Shown here one piece after another: positions 57,256 through 64,000 of a stretch of 64,000 nucleotides of DNA. The DNA lies in NCBI GenBank assembly GCA_020403265.1, contig JADBXZ010000002.1:1-64000 (forward strand). The letters are read 5' to 3'. Position numbers and translations under genes: made by a program. Under the pieces are notes generated by a model. The model made no database searches, was not told the DNA's origin, and was given only the letters and a program-made list of their open reading frames with translations. The DNA is from Bacteroidota bacterium. Its GTDB lineage: Bacteria > Bacteroidota > Bacteroidia > B-17B0 > Aurantibacillaceae. The stretch's first letter is position 1; every line of letters begins with the position of its first letter.

Positions 57256-58137
57256 CTATAATAATATTAAAATAATAGAGGCAACCGCTAATAAGATACC
57301 AACAAAATTAGTACGAGAAATTTTTTCGTTGAACATTAAATAGCCACAAATTGTTGCTAAAACCACATTACTAAGGTTTAATACCGGGAAAATTTGAGAG
57401 CTTTTAAATTGTGAGGTGCTTAAACTTTTAAAAATAAAAAAGATACTAAAAAAATTAGGAATCCCAAGTGCAATCCCGCCAATTAAATTTCTAATTTTAA
57501 GATAGCTTGCTCTGGCATTTGCCCAGTTTCTAATGAATTGAAAGATAACAATTATTAAACCAATACAAAATGCGGTAAAAAATGTACACACTGTAAAAAG
57601 CGCCTCTTCTTGAGAATTAGTTAAATAGTGCGCTTTTGCCAAATTTAAACTTACATCAATTAATCCACTGCCTATAAAAACCAATACAGGCAATAAATAA
57701 AATGTTGACCCGCCAGCATTTGAGCCGGAAGCAGATTTAGTGGCCAGATATACTGCAATTAACGCTAAAACTACACTGGTAAATTTTAAAGTATTTAACG
57801 GGTCGTTTAACATCACAATGGAGTATATTACCGGCATTACAAAACTGAGCTTATTAGCCATGCTGGCAACAGAAACACTGATTTTTTGAGCTGTTAAGGA
57901 TATAAGATAAAAAATCAGGATAAATAGTGCCCCAAGCGGCAAGCAAATCCAAATCCATTTATACTCAAACAATTCGCTAAGGCTAATCGAAACATTTAAA
58001 ACAATTGTCCCAGTTACACAAGCCACTAGATAGTTGATAAGTATAGCTGCAAAGGTATTAATCTGGTATTTTTCAAATAGCTTGAAGGCAATGAGTAAAA
58101 TTACGCTGGTAAAAACTGTTAGAACAATGTAAATCAT
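57256..58137 (-). CDS. EamA/DMT-superfamily transporter
   Basis: The 293-residue protein has ten hydrophobic segments in two five-helix halves, with the EamA landmarks SVASMANKLSFVMPVIYSI in the first half and IFPVLNLSNVVLATICGYLMFNEKIS in the second (residues named as separate landmarks). Such proteins export or import small metabolites across the inner membrane; the substrate cannot be told. It is the first gene of the minus-strand run EamA-peptidase-purM. Confidence 0.88.
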   Translation of the reverse strand: MIYIVLTVFTSVILLIAFKLFEKYQINTFAAILINYLVACVTGTIVLNVSISLSELFEYKWIWICLPLGALFILIFYLISLTAQKISVSVASMANKLSFVMPVIYSIVMLNDPLNTLKFTSVVLALIAVYLATKSASGSNAGGSTFYLLPVLVFIGSGLIDVSLNLAKAHYLTNSQEEALFTVCTFFTAFCIGLIIVIFQFIRNWANARASYLKIRNLIGGIALGIPNFFSIFFIFKSLSTSQFKSSQIFPVLNLSNVVLATICGYLMFNEKISRTNFVGILLAVASIILILL

Positions 58138-58190
58138 AGAAGTACAAATTTAGTATTAAAATTATTTCTAATTTTGAAGCTATAGTGATA

Positions 58191-58898
58191 ATGAAAAAAT
58201 CAGTTAGCGTATTTGTAGTTTTATTTCTGGCTCAAATTTTAGGTGTGGCGCAGAATATTTATTTTAAAAGTGTAAGTTTTGCTAATCTTTCAGCATCAAC
58301 TGATAGCGCAAAAAAGATAAGCGTCTATAATGATTCTGTTATTCATCCCAAAGAAGTTGGTTACGCACTTCAATTTTTTCAAGGTACATTATATAAAAAA
58401 ATTGTTATTCTGAAAGGGAATAAAAATCAATTCATTAGAGCTAAATCACCTTTCGCTAACATGTTTAAGCGACCTGATAATCGTATTTACAAGATCTATG
58501 TGACTACTAATTTTAATAATAGAATTGACACGGTTAACCTTAAGTATATTCAATACAATGCAAAAATAGGGCAGTTGTTACGCGTGGCAGCATACATTAA
58601 TGATTATAGTACAAGTGGTTTTTTTGATTTGTTTGCCTTTAAGATTAAAAATATGTCGAAAAAGCGAATTGAAAAAAGAGCAAAAGATTTAGATCTAAAA
58701 GTGTTGGAAGTAGGCGGCGGATATCAATTATTAACGTTAAGTCAGGTAGTTGAAAAACACAGTATTATTGATCAATGGCAAGACCCCGAGGCTTATGTTA
58801 AGTTTATTAAATTAACACACGGGAAATATCTTCCGACATCTGAAATACAGCGATATATTCGAGATATGCCGATTTATGTCACTAAAAAATTCGAGTAA
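58191..58898 (+). CDS. Secreted protein of unknown function
   Basis: I do not recognise this family. The 235-residue protein (from the ATG at 58191; a GTG lies six bases upstream) has a signal peptide (about 1-20, ending GVAQ). Its C-terminal half is helical and charged: KRIEKRAKDLDLKVLEVGGGYQLLTLSQ and DPEAYVKFIKLTHGKYLPT (parts of residues 158-218). There are no cysteines or catalytic motifs. It is followed by another secreted unknown after 75 bases. Confidence 0.72.
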   Translation: MKKSVSVFVVLFLAQILGVAQNIYFKSVSFANLSASTDSAKKISVYNDSVIHPKEVGYALQFFQGTLYKKIVILKGNKNQFIRAKSPFANMFKRPDNRIYKIYVTTNFNNRIDTVNLKYIQYNAKIGQLLRVAAYINDYSTSGFFDLFAFKIKNMSKKRIEKRAKDLDLKVLEVGGGYQLLTLSQVVEKHSIIDQWQDPEAYVKFIKLTHGKYLPTSEIQRYIRDMPIYVTKKFE

Positions 58899-58973
58899 AT
58901 AGAAGCAAATCCTCGGTTTTTTATTATGAAAGTTTAAAAAATAGCTTTATTTTTAACCATTACTATTAAAGTT

Positions 58974-59723
58974 ATGAATTTCGTTAAATTACTTACAATT
59001 GTTTGTTGTGTAATGGTAGTTAATATAAGCCATTCACAGGTAAAAGGTAAATCACCTAAAGGTAAAGCTACAAGTACAGCAGATACTGCAAAGCCTGTTG
59101 TTAATCAGGTTGTTGCACCGCCTACAGATGAGGAGATTGAAGCTAACTTATACCTTGAAAGCTTAACATTAAATCCAACCAAAAACAAAGCAGCCTGGAT
59201 AAAAAATGATTCTTTGAGGAAAGTTTATAAAGCAAAACGCATGAAGTTTTATGTAAGAACCAAAAAGCCATTTAGACCAACAGATAAAATGCAATTGTGT
59301 TATAATTTGGTTTATAAAGATACAAACTTGAAATTTTGCGTTAACGATAGTATTTGTAAAGACCCGGAAGTTACTAAAGTATTATTTGAACAAGTTAAAG
59401 GCGATACTAATTATGTTTTGGTTTATGTAGATGCTTTCACAAAATCAAAGACGGACAAAGGTGCACTTTGCGGTTCAGGACATGAAACAAAATTGACAAT
59501 GGTAAAATGGAACATTAAAACGAATCAAGCAAAATGGAAAAACAAAGTCATTAATTCTTGCTATCGTACCATCACCAACATGACTAAAACACCTATTGTT
59601 GATTGGGATAAAAGTTCTGTGCTTACTATTTCTTACCATAAAGGTTCAGATTTTATTGATGTTACGTTTGACCCGGCTGCGCCAGAAAAAGGATTACAAA
59701 GTAACCAAGACAACGAAAAATAA
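58974..59723 (+). CDS. Secreted protein of unknown function
   Basis: I do not recognise this family. The 249-residue protein has a signal peptide (about 1-21, ending SHSQ), a Lys/Thr/Val/Ala-rich spacer (22-50), and a beta-rich domain with four cysteines (Cys105, Cys118, Cys123 and Cys163 approximately, plus one near 195 in NSCYRT) that could form disulfides. It lies 5 bases upstream of lpxK, so it may be co-transcribed with it. Confidence 0.72.
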   Translation: MNFVKLLTIVCCVMVVNISHSQVKGKSPKGKATSTADTAKPVVNQVVAPPTDEEIEANLYLESLTLNPTKNKAAWIKNDSLRKVYKAKRMKFYVRTKKPFRPTDKMQLCYNLVYKDTNLKFCVNDSICKDPEVTKVLFEQVKGDTNYVLVYVDAFTKSKTDKGALCGSGHETKLTMVKWNIKTNQAKWKNKVINSCYRTITNMTKTPIVDWDKSSVLTISYHKGSDFIDVTFDPAAPEKGLQSNQDNEK

Positions 59724-59728
59724 TTTTT

Positions 59729-60817
59729 TTGGAGAAGGCTTTAAAAATAGCACTCCTCCCTATAAGTTACCTATATGGGGCTGTTACTTTTATCCGAAAC
59801 AAACTTTTTGATTTTGGTATTTTAAAGGAAACCAAATTTGAGGTTCATTCAATTGGAGTTGGAAATTTATCAGTTGGCGGAGCAGGGAAAACACCACATG
59901 TTGAATACCTCATAAGACTGTTGCTAAATGATTCGAAGCGAATCGCAACGCTGAGCAGAGGATATAAACGAAAAACAAGTGGATTTGTTTTGGCAACAGA
60001 GCAATCTACAGCACTAGACATTGGCGATGAGCCATTAATTTATAAAACAAACTACCCTGTTACTGTAGCCGTTGACGCAAACAGAAAAAACGGTATAAAT
60101 AAATTAATCAATACTGAGAATTTAAATTTAGAAGTTATTCTTTTAGATGATGTATTTCAGCATCGATATGTGAAACCTGGATTATCGATTTGTGTATCCG
60201 ATTATAATCAACCTTATTTTGAAGATGTTTTAATGCCAAGTGGCACGCTGAGGGAGGCTCAAAGTGGAATAAGCAGAGCAGATGTGATTATCATTTCTAA
60301 AACACCCGAAAACACTACACCGGTTGATATAAGAAATGTTTTGAAAGACATTAAACCATTGGCTCATCAGAAAGTGTTTTTTAGTTATTTAAAATATGGC
60401 GAACTATATTCAATTAACAACCGTTCTAACCAACTTAGTACACTCAATGATTTGTATCGTTATCGTGTAATTTCTTTTGCGGGAATTGCCAATGCAACAC
60501 CTTTTATCGAATATCTAAAGGAATATTCAGCTGAGTTAAAGCATTTACCTTTTCCGGATCATTATGAATATTTAGAAAAAGATTTAACAGATATTCAGCG
60601 TTACTACGAGAGTTTAGAGGGTGGAAACAAATTGCTAGTGACAACTGAAAAGGATTTGATGCGGTTAAAAAATAATACTGTTTGGGATATTGCAAGCAGA
60701 ATGAATATTTATATCTTGCCGGTTGAAATTACATTTAAAGATAAAGAAGAAGAATTTAATCAACTCATTTTAAACTATGTTAGAACAAATAGAATTTACC
60801 ACCAAAAGTATACTTGA
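59729..60817 (+). CDS. lpxK: Tetraacyldisaccharide 4'-kinase
   Basis: LpxK phosphorylates the 4' position of the lipid A disaccharide at the inner membrane. The 362-residue protein has an N-terminal hydrophobic lead (5-25), the P-loop GNLSVGGAGKTPHV (about 45-58), RGYKRKTSGFV, GDEPLIYK, LLDDVFQHR and LVTTEKDLMRL, all family marks. A TTG start is used, five bases after the preceding stop. Its end overlaps the next gene by 41 bases. Confidence 0.94.
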   Translation: MEKALKIALLPISYLYGAVTFIRNKLFDFGILKETKFEVHSIGVGNLSVGGAGKTPHVEYLIRLLLNDSKRIATLSRGYKRKTSGFVLATEQSTALDIGDEPLIYKTNYPVTVAVDANRKNGINKLINTENLNLEVILLDDVFQHRYVKPGLSICVSDYNQPYFEDVLMPSGTLREAQSGISRADVIIISKTPENTTPVDIRNVLKDIKPLAHQKVFFSYLKYGELYSINNRSNQLSTLNDLYRYRVISFAGIANATPFIEYLKEYSAELKHLPFPDHYEYLEKDLTDIQRYYESLEGGNKLLVTTEKDLMRLKNNTVWDIASRMNIYILPVEITFKDKEEEFNQLILNYVRTNRIYHQKYT

Positions 60818-61598
60818 GAAAACCAATCAGTTTAAACCTCAGTTTGGTATTATATTAGGGACAGGGCTTGGTGGCCTTGTGAATGAAATAAAAACAGACT
60901 ACGCCATCCCTTACAAGGATATCCCCAATTTTCCTGTAAGCACTGTTGAAGGACATAGCGGGCAGTTAATTTTTGGCGAACTCGGTGGAAAAAAGGTAAT
61001 GGCCATGCAAGGTCGTTTTCATTTTTATGAGGGCTATAATATGCAGCAAGTAACTTTTCCTGTAAGAGTAATGAAAGCTTTAGGAATCAACACACTCATT
61101 GTAAGTAATGCAAGTGGCGGAATGAATCCTTCTTTTGAGGTTGGCGAAATAATGATTATTAATGACCATATCAATTTATTTCCAACCAACCCTTTAATTG
61201 GCAAAAACATCAATGAGTTAGGGCCAAGATTTCCCGACATGAGTGAGGCTTATAAAAAGAGCTATGTTGAGCTTGGTAAAAAAATAGCCAAGGAAAATAA
61301 TATTAAGGTCAGTGAAGGCGTATATGCAGGTCTTAGTGGCCCTTGTTTTGAGACACCTGCCGAATATCGATACATTTGGCGCATTGGTGCTGATGTTGTT
61401 GGCATGAGCACTGTCCCTGAGGTTATTGTCGCAAAACATGGTGGCATGGACTGTTTCGGGATAAGCATTGTTACCGATTTAGGCGTGGAAGGCGTTGTTC
61501 AAAATGTTAGTCACGAAGAAGTGCAACACATTGCCAAACAACAAGAGCCCAAAATGACTTTAATTGTTAAAGAATTTGTAAGGCTTTGTAATGATTAA
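60777..61598 (+). CDS. Purine-nucleoside phosphorylase
   Basis: This enzyme splits inosine or guanosine with phosphate in purine salvage. The 273-residue protein is a trimeric-type (PNP-I/DeoD-unrelated) phosphorylase: GIILGTGLGGLV, VEGHSGQLIFG, AMQGRFHFYEGY, IVSNASGGMN, and the base site YAGLSGPCFETPAEYR with VVGMSTVPEV. The start at 60777 inside lpxK (41-base overlap) is supported by the MLEQI N-terminus usual for the family. The overlap points to coupled translation although the pathways differ. Confidence 0.93.
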   Translation: MLEQIEFTTKSILEKTNQFKPQFGIILGTGLGGLVNEIKTDYAIPYKDIPNFPVSTVEGHSGQLIFGELGGKKVMAMQGRFHFYEGYNMQQVTFPVRVMKALGINTLIVSNASGGMNPSFEVGEIMIINDHINLFPTNPLIGKNINELGPRFPDMSEAYKKSYVELGKKIAKENNIKVSEGVYAGLSGPCFETPAEYRYIWRIGADVVGMSTVPEVIVAKHGGMDCFGISIVTDLGVEGVVQNVSHEEVQHIAKQQEPKMTLIVKEFVRLCND

Positions 61599-61672
61599 TA
61601 AGATTAAAGTCAATTAACATTTTTTTAAATTATTTGGTTCAATTCTTGTTAATTCCTTTGTAAATTTAATTT

Positions 61673-62095
61673 ATGAAAACTTTAATAATTTATTTCTTCA
61701 CACTAATATGCACTACGGCCTTTTCACAAGCTCCAATATGGACTAAAGAGCAGTTAATGCCAACTAAAGATTTAGCTGAAAAAATAAAAACTAATGCTAA
61801 AGACAAACCTATTATTTTTAACTGCGGCCCAATGGAAAACATTAAAACAGCAGTTTTTGTTGGCAGAGCAACCAGTGCAACTTTTTCGGATAAAATTAAA
61901 AGCACATTAAGCATGGAGGCTAAAACAAAAGCCATTGTAGTTTATTGTGGTTGTTGCAGCTATGCCAGTTGTCCTAATCTTAAACCTGCTTATGATGAAG
62001 TTCTAAAACAAGGATTTAAAAATGTAAAAGTTTTAGAACTTCCCGAGGGAATTAAGCCGGATTGGGTTGCAAAGGGGTACCCTACTGAAGAATAA
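61673..62095 (+). CDS. Secreted rhodanese-like protein with a Cys-rich loop
   Basis: The 140-residue protein has a signal peptide (about 1-19, ending AFSQ) and a rhodanese-like layout: PIIFNCGPMENIKTAVFVGRA, then AIVVYCGCCSYASCPNLKPAYDEV and the ending LKQGFKNVKVLELPEG (listed as landmarks). The active-site strand-loop holds CGCCSYASC, four cysteines within nine residues (about 92-100), instead of the single Cys of a canonical rhodanese loop. A metal-binding or thiol role in the periplasm is possible. It is monocistronic, between PNP and kbl. Confidence 0.75.
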   Translation: MKTLIIYFFTLICTTAFSQAPIWTKEQLMPTKDLAEKIKTNAKDKPIIFNCGPMENIKTAVFVGRATSATFSDKIKSTLSMEAKTKAIVVYCGCCSYASCPNLKPAYDEVLKQGFKNVKVLELPEGIKPDWVAKGYPTEE

Positions 62096-62131
62096 AAATC
62101 CACCATTTTTCTTTTAATTTATTTGTTTTTA

Positions 62132-62162
62132 CTGACTTTTAAAAATACAAATTGTATTTTTA
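62132..62162 (+). promoter_or_regulatory. Promoter and 21-base palindrome upstream of kbl
   Basis: TTTG (62132-62135), 19 bases, then TATTTTTA (62155-62162; one mismatch to TAnnTTTG) form a good Bacteroidota promoter, 17 bases before the kbl ATG. AAAAATACAA (62141-62150) and TTGTATTTTT (62152-62161) form a perfect palindrome with one central base that covers the spacer and most of the -7 box, as an operator would. Confidence 0.55.
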
Positions 62163-62179
62163 TGGTTTAAAATTAAACT

Positions 62180-63367
62180 ATGTACGGTCAGTTAAAACAA
62201 CAGTTACAATCCACCCTTTCTGAAATTGAAAGCAATGGATTATACAAGCGTGAGCGCATTATTACCACACCAATGGATGCTGTGGTAAAAGTTGGAGGCA
62301 AGGATGTCATTATTTTTTGTGCCAATAATTATCTTGGTTTAAGTTCTCATCCTGATGTAATAGAAGGCGCAAAAAAGGCACTGGATACGCACGGTTTTGG
62401 AATGAGCAGTGTTCGTTTTATTTGTGGCACACAGGATATTCATAAAGAACTTGAGCAAAAAATTGCTAAGTTTTTAGGAACTGAAGATACTATACTTTAT
62501 GCAGCAGCATTTGATGCAAACGGCGGTGTATTTGAGCCTTTATTTGATGAACAAGATGCTATTATAAGTGATGAGTTAAACCATGCCAGTATAATAGATG
62601 GTGTTAGATTATGTAAAGCACAACGTTACCGCTATAAAAACTGCGACATGGCAGATTTGGAAGAGCAATTAAAAAAAGCACAAGCCCAACGTAACAGAAT
62701 AATTGTTACTGATGGTGTATTTAGTATGGATGGGTTTGTTGCTCCTTTGGATAAGATTTGTGACTTAGCTGATAAATATAATGCTTTAGTAATGGTTGAT
62801 GAGTGCCATGCAAGCGGATTTATTGGGAAAACAGGCAGAGGAACAATAGAGCTAAAGAATGTAATTGGTAGAGTGGACATTGTAACGGGCACCTTAGGCA
62901 AAGCTTTAGGTGGCGCTATGGGTGGATTTACAAGTGGACGTAAGGAAATTATTGAAATATTAAGACAGCGTTCACGTCCTTATTTGTTTAGCAATAGTTT
63001 AGCACCAAGCATAGTTGGAGCTAGCAATGCTGTTTTTGATATTCTAACAAGCACTACAGAGTTACGTGATAAATTAGAGTGGAATATTAATTATTTCAAA
63101 AAAGGTATTAAGGAAGCAGGCTTTGATATTAAGGATGGAGATAGTGCTATTGTTCCAGTGATGCTTTACGACGCTAAACTTTCTCAAACATTTGCAGATA
63201 AGTTGTTAGCAGAAGGTATTTATGTGATTGGGTTCTTTTATCCTGTTGTGCCAAAGGATAAGGCAAGAATCAGAGTTCAACTAAGTGCTGCGCATTCTAA
63301 AGAGCATTTGGATAAAGCAATTGCGGCCTTCACAAAAGTCGGCAAAGAACTAAAAGTTATTAAGTAA
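62180..63367 (+). CDS. kbl: Glycine C-acetyltransferase (2-amino-3-ketobutyrate CoA ligase)
   Basis: Kbl is a PLP enzyme that, with threonine dehydrogenase, turns threonine into glycine and acetyl-CoA. The 395-residue protein has [58 protein letters not shown] and the PLP-binding Lys241 in [10 protein letters not shown], with [13 protein letters not shown]. Length and motifs match Kbl better than its relatives serine palmitoyltransferase and ALA synthase. tdh is not in the window. A palindrome lies on its promoter. Confidence 0.94.
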   Translation: MYGQLKQQLQSTLSEIESNGLYKRERIITTPMDAVVKVGGKDVIIFCANNYLGLSSHPDVIEGAKKALDTHGFGMSSVRFICGTQDIHKELEQKIAKFLGTEDTILYAAAFDANGGVFEPLFDEQDAIISDELNHASIIDGVRLCKAQRYRYKNCDMADLEEQLKKAQAQRNRIIVTDGVFSMDGFVAPLDKICDLADKYNALVMVDECHASGFIGKTGRGTIELKNVIGRVDIVTGTLGKALGGAMGGFTSGRKEIIEILRQRSRPYLFSNSLAPSIVGASNAVFDILTSTTELRDKLEWNINYFKKGIKEAGFDIKDGDSAIVPVMLYDAKLSQTFADKLLAEGIYVIGFFYPVVPKDKARIRVQLSAAHSKEHLDKAIAAFTKVGKELKVIK

Positions 63368-63377
63368 ATTTTTATAA

Positions 63378-64000
63378 ATGGAGTTAAATACTCAACGCCC
63401 AAGAAGAAACCGAAAAAGCGAGGCCATTCGGGATTTAGTTCAAGAAAATTGGTTAAGTACAAATGATTTTATTTTTCCAATGTTCTTAATTGAAGGAAAA
63501 AACAAAAAGGTCGAGGTGGCTTCTATGCCGGGCATTTACAGATGGAGTTCAGATTTACTTTTGAAGGAAATAGAAGCTTGTCTTCAGTTAGGACTGAAAT
63601 CATTTTGTGTTTTTCCTAGTATTAATGATAAATTAAAAGATAAAACAGCTAAAGAAAGTTTAAACACCAAGGGCCTTTATCTTTCAACTTTGAAATTAAT
63701 CAAAAACAAATTTCCTGAAGTTATGTTGATGACTGACGTAGCAATGGATCCATACAGCAGCGATGGGCATGACGGACTTGTCAAAAACGGTGAAATTTTG
63801 AATGATGAAACGCTGGATATTTTGTGTAAAATGGCTTTAGCACAGGCAGAAGCCGGCGCTGACATTATTGGCCCTAGTGACATGATGGATGGCCGTGTAG
63901 GAAGAATTAGACAGGCACTTGATAAAAACAAATTCACCAATGTTTCTATAATGAGTTATACGGCCAAGTATGCAAGTGCATTTTACGGACCATTTCGAGA
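63378..64000 (+). CDS. hemB: Delta-aminolevulinic acid dehydratase (porphobilinogen synthase), 5' part
   Basis: HemB joins two aminolevulinate molecules to porphobilinogen in heme synthesis. The gene is cut by the window end; about 207 residues are visible, starting MELNTQRPRRNRKSEAIRDL at an ATG 10 bases after kbl. Family landmarks seen are DFIFPMFLIEG, SMPGIYRWS, TDVAMDPYSSDGHDG, ILCKMALAQAEAGADIIGPSDMMDGRVG and the active-site region IMSYTAKYASAFYGPFR (with Lys). The metal-site region reads DPYSSDGHDG without the cysteines of zinc-type enzymes, which suggests a magnesium-type HemB. Confidence 0.95.
   Translation, partial: MELNTQRPRRNRKSEAIRDLVQENWLSTNDFIFPMFLIEGKNKKVEVASMPGIYRWSSDLLLKEIEACLQLGLKSFCVFPSINDKLKDKTAKESLNTKGLYLSTLKLIKNKFPEVMLMTDVAMDPYSSDGHDGLVKNGEILNDETLDILCKMALAQAEAGADIIGPSDMMDGRVGRIRQALDKNKFTNVSIMSYTAKYASAFYGPFR

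Noticed and set aside
1-64000. CRISPR arrays, IS elements, prophage, tRNA or rRNA genes, restriction or known defence systems
   Set aside because: No regular direct repeats with spacers, no transposase or integrase motifs, and no tRNA-like cloverleaf were found when reading gene-free stretches.

Overview
This 64 kb window is a piece of a Bacteroidota chromosome, probably from an environmental, free-living Flavobacteriales-like or related lineage (the order is a guess). The DNA is AT-rich. The phylum call rests on several signals: a Bacteroidota-type short primary sigma factor, a type IX secretion (T9SS) type B sorting domain, a DUF6089/PorG-like outer-membrane protein, a tsaD-tamB divergent pair, and -7 boxes of the form TAnnTTTG in front of several genes. 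No prophage, IS element, CRISPR array, rRNA or tRNA gene was seen. Most of the window is housekeeping DNA, with one accessory-looking operon and several small anomalies.

Layout. 1-341: gene-free, with four consecutive strong hairpins in the first 190 bases (candidate structured RNA or element end, cut by the window edge). 342-2814 (minus): plsC-gatC-rnhB and murI. 2858-10283: DUF6089 protein, DUF349 coiled-coil protein, mutS2, rpoD, recN. 10408-15271 (minus): a T9SS-exported 1098-residue protein with a degenerate thioredoxin-like partner, then sucD. 15327-20139 (minus): tsaD, a SiaB kinase/SiaC pair, a TPR protein, and a toxin-23-like exported protein. 20184-24674: tamB. 24705-31303: eight tightly coupled genes forming a blue-light/photorepair operon (TIGR03643 protein, SDR, flavin reductase, photolyase-like protein, TspO, DUF2256 mini-protein, [4Fe-4S] photolyase, cryptochrome DASH). 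31383-43901: rpmH, ABC exporter, M1 peptidase, NAD(P)HX repair enzyme, aldehyde dehydrogenase, PIF1-like helicase, pgeF, pyk. 44000-49485 (minus): leuS, purC, a heptose-kinase-like GHMP kinase, yajQ. 49538-55010: M15 dipeptidase, HI0933-type flavoprotein, enoyl-CoA hydratase, an unknown membrane-anchored protein. 55027-58137 (minus): purM, M42-like peptidase, EamA transporter. 58191-64000: two unknown secreted proteins, lpxK, purine nucleoside phosphorylase, a secreted rhodanese-like protein, kbl, and the start of hemB.

The points most worth a second look are these. (1) Three copies of one 26-base inverted-repeat element sit inside leuS, all in frame, in both orientations, with a compensatory stem change between copies; none was seen elsewhere in the window. 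(2) The photobiology operon combines three different photolyase/cryptochrome classes with TspO, a flavin reductase and an SDR whose catalytic Tyr is replaced by Ile. (3) SiaB/SiaC are present without their usual phosphatase and cyclase. (4) Palindromes overlap candidate -7 boxes in front of kbl, the photobiology operon and rpoD. (5) The hairpin-rich first 190 bases remain unexplained. All family assignments were made by reading sequence motifs; no database search was possible.
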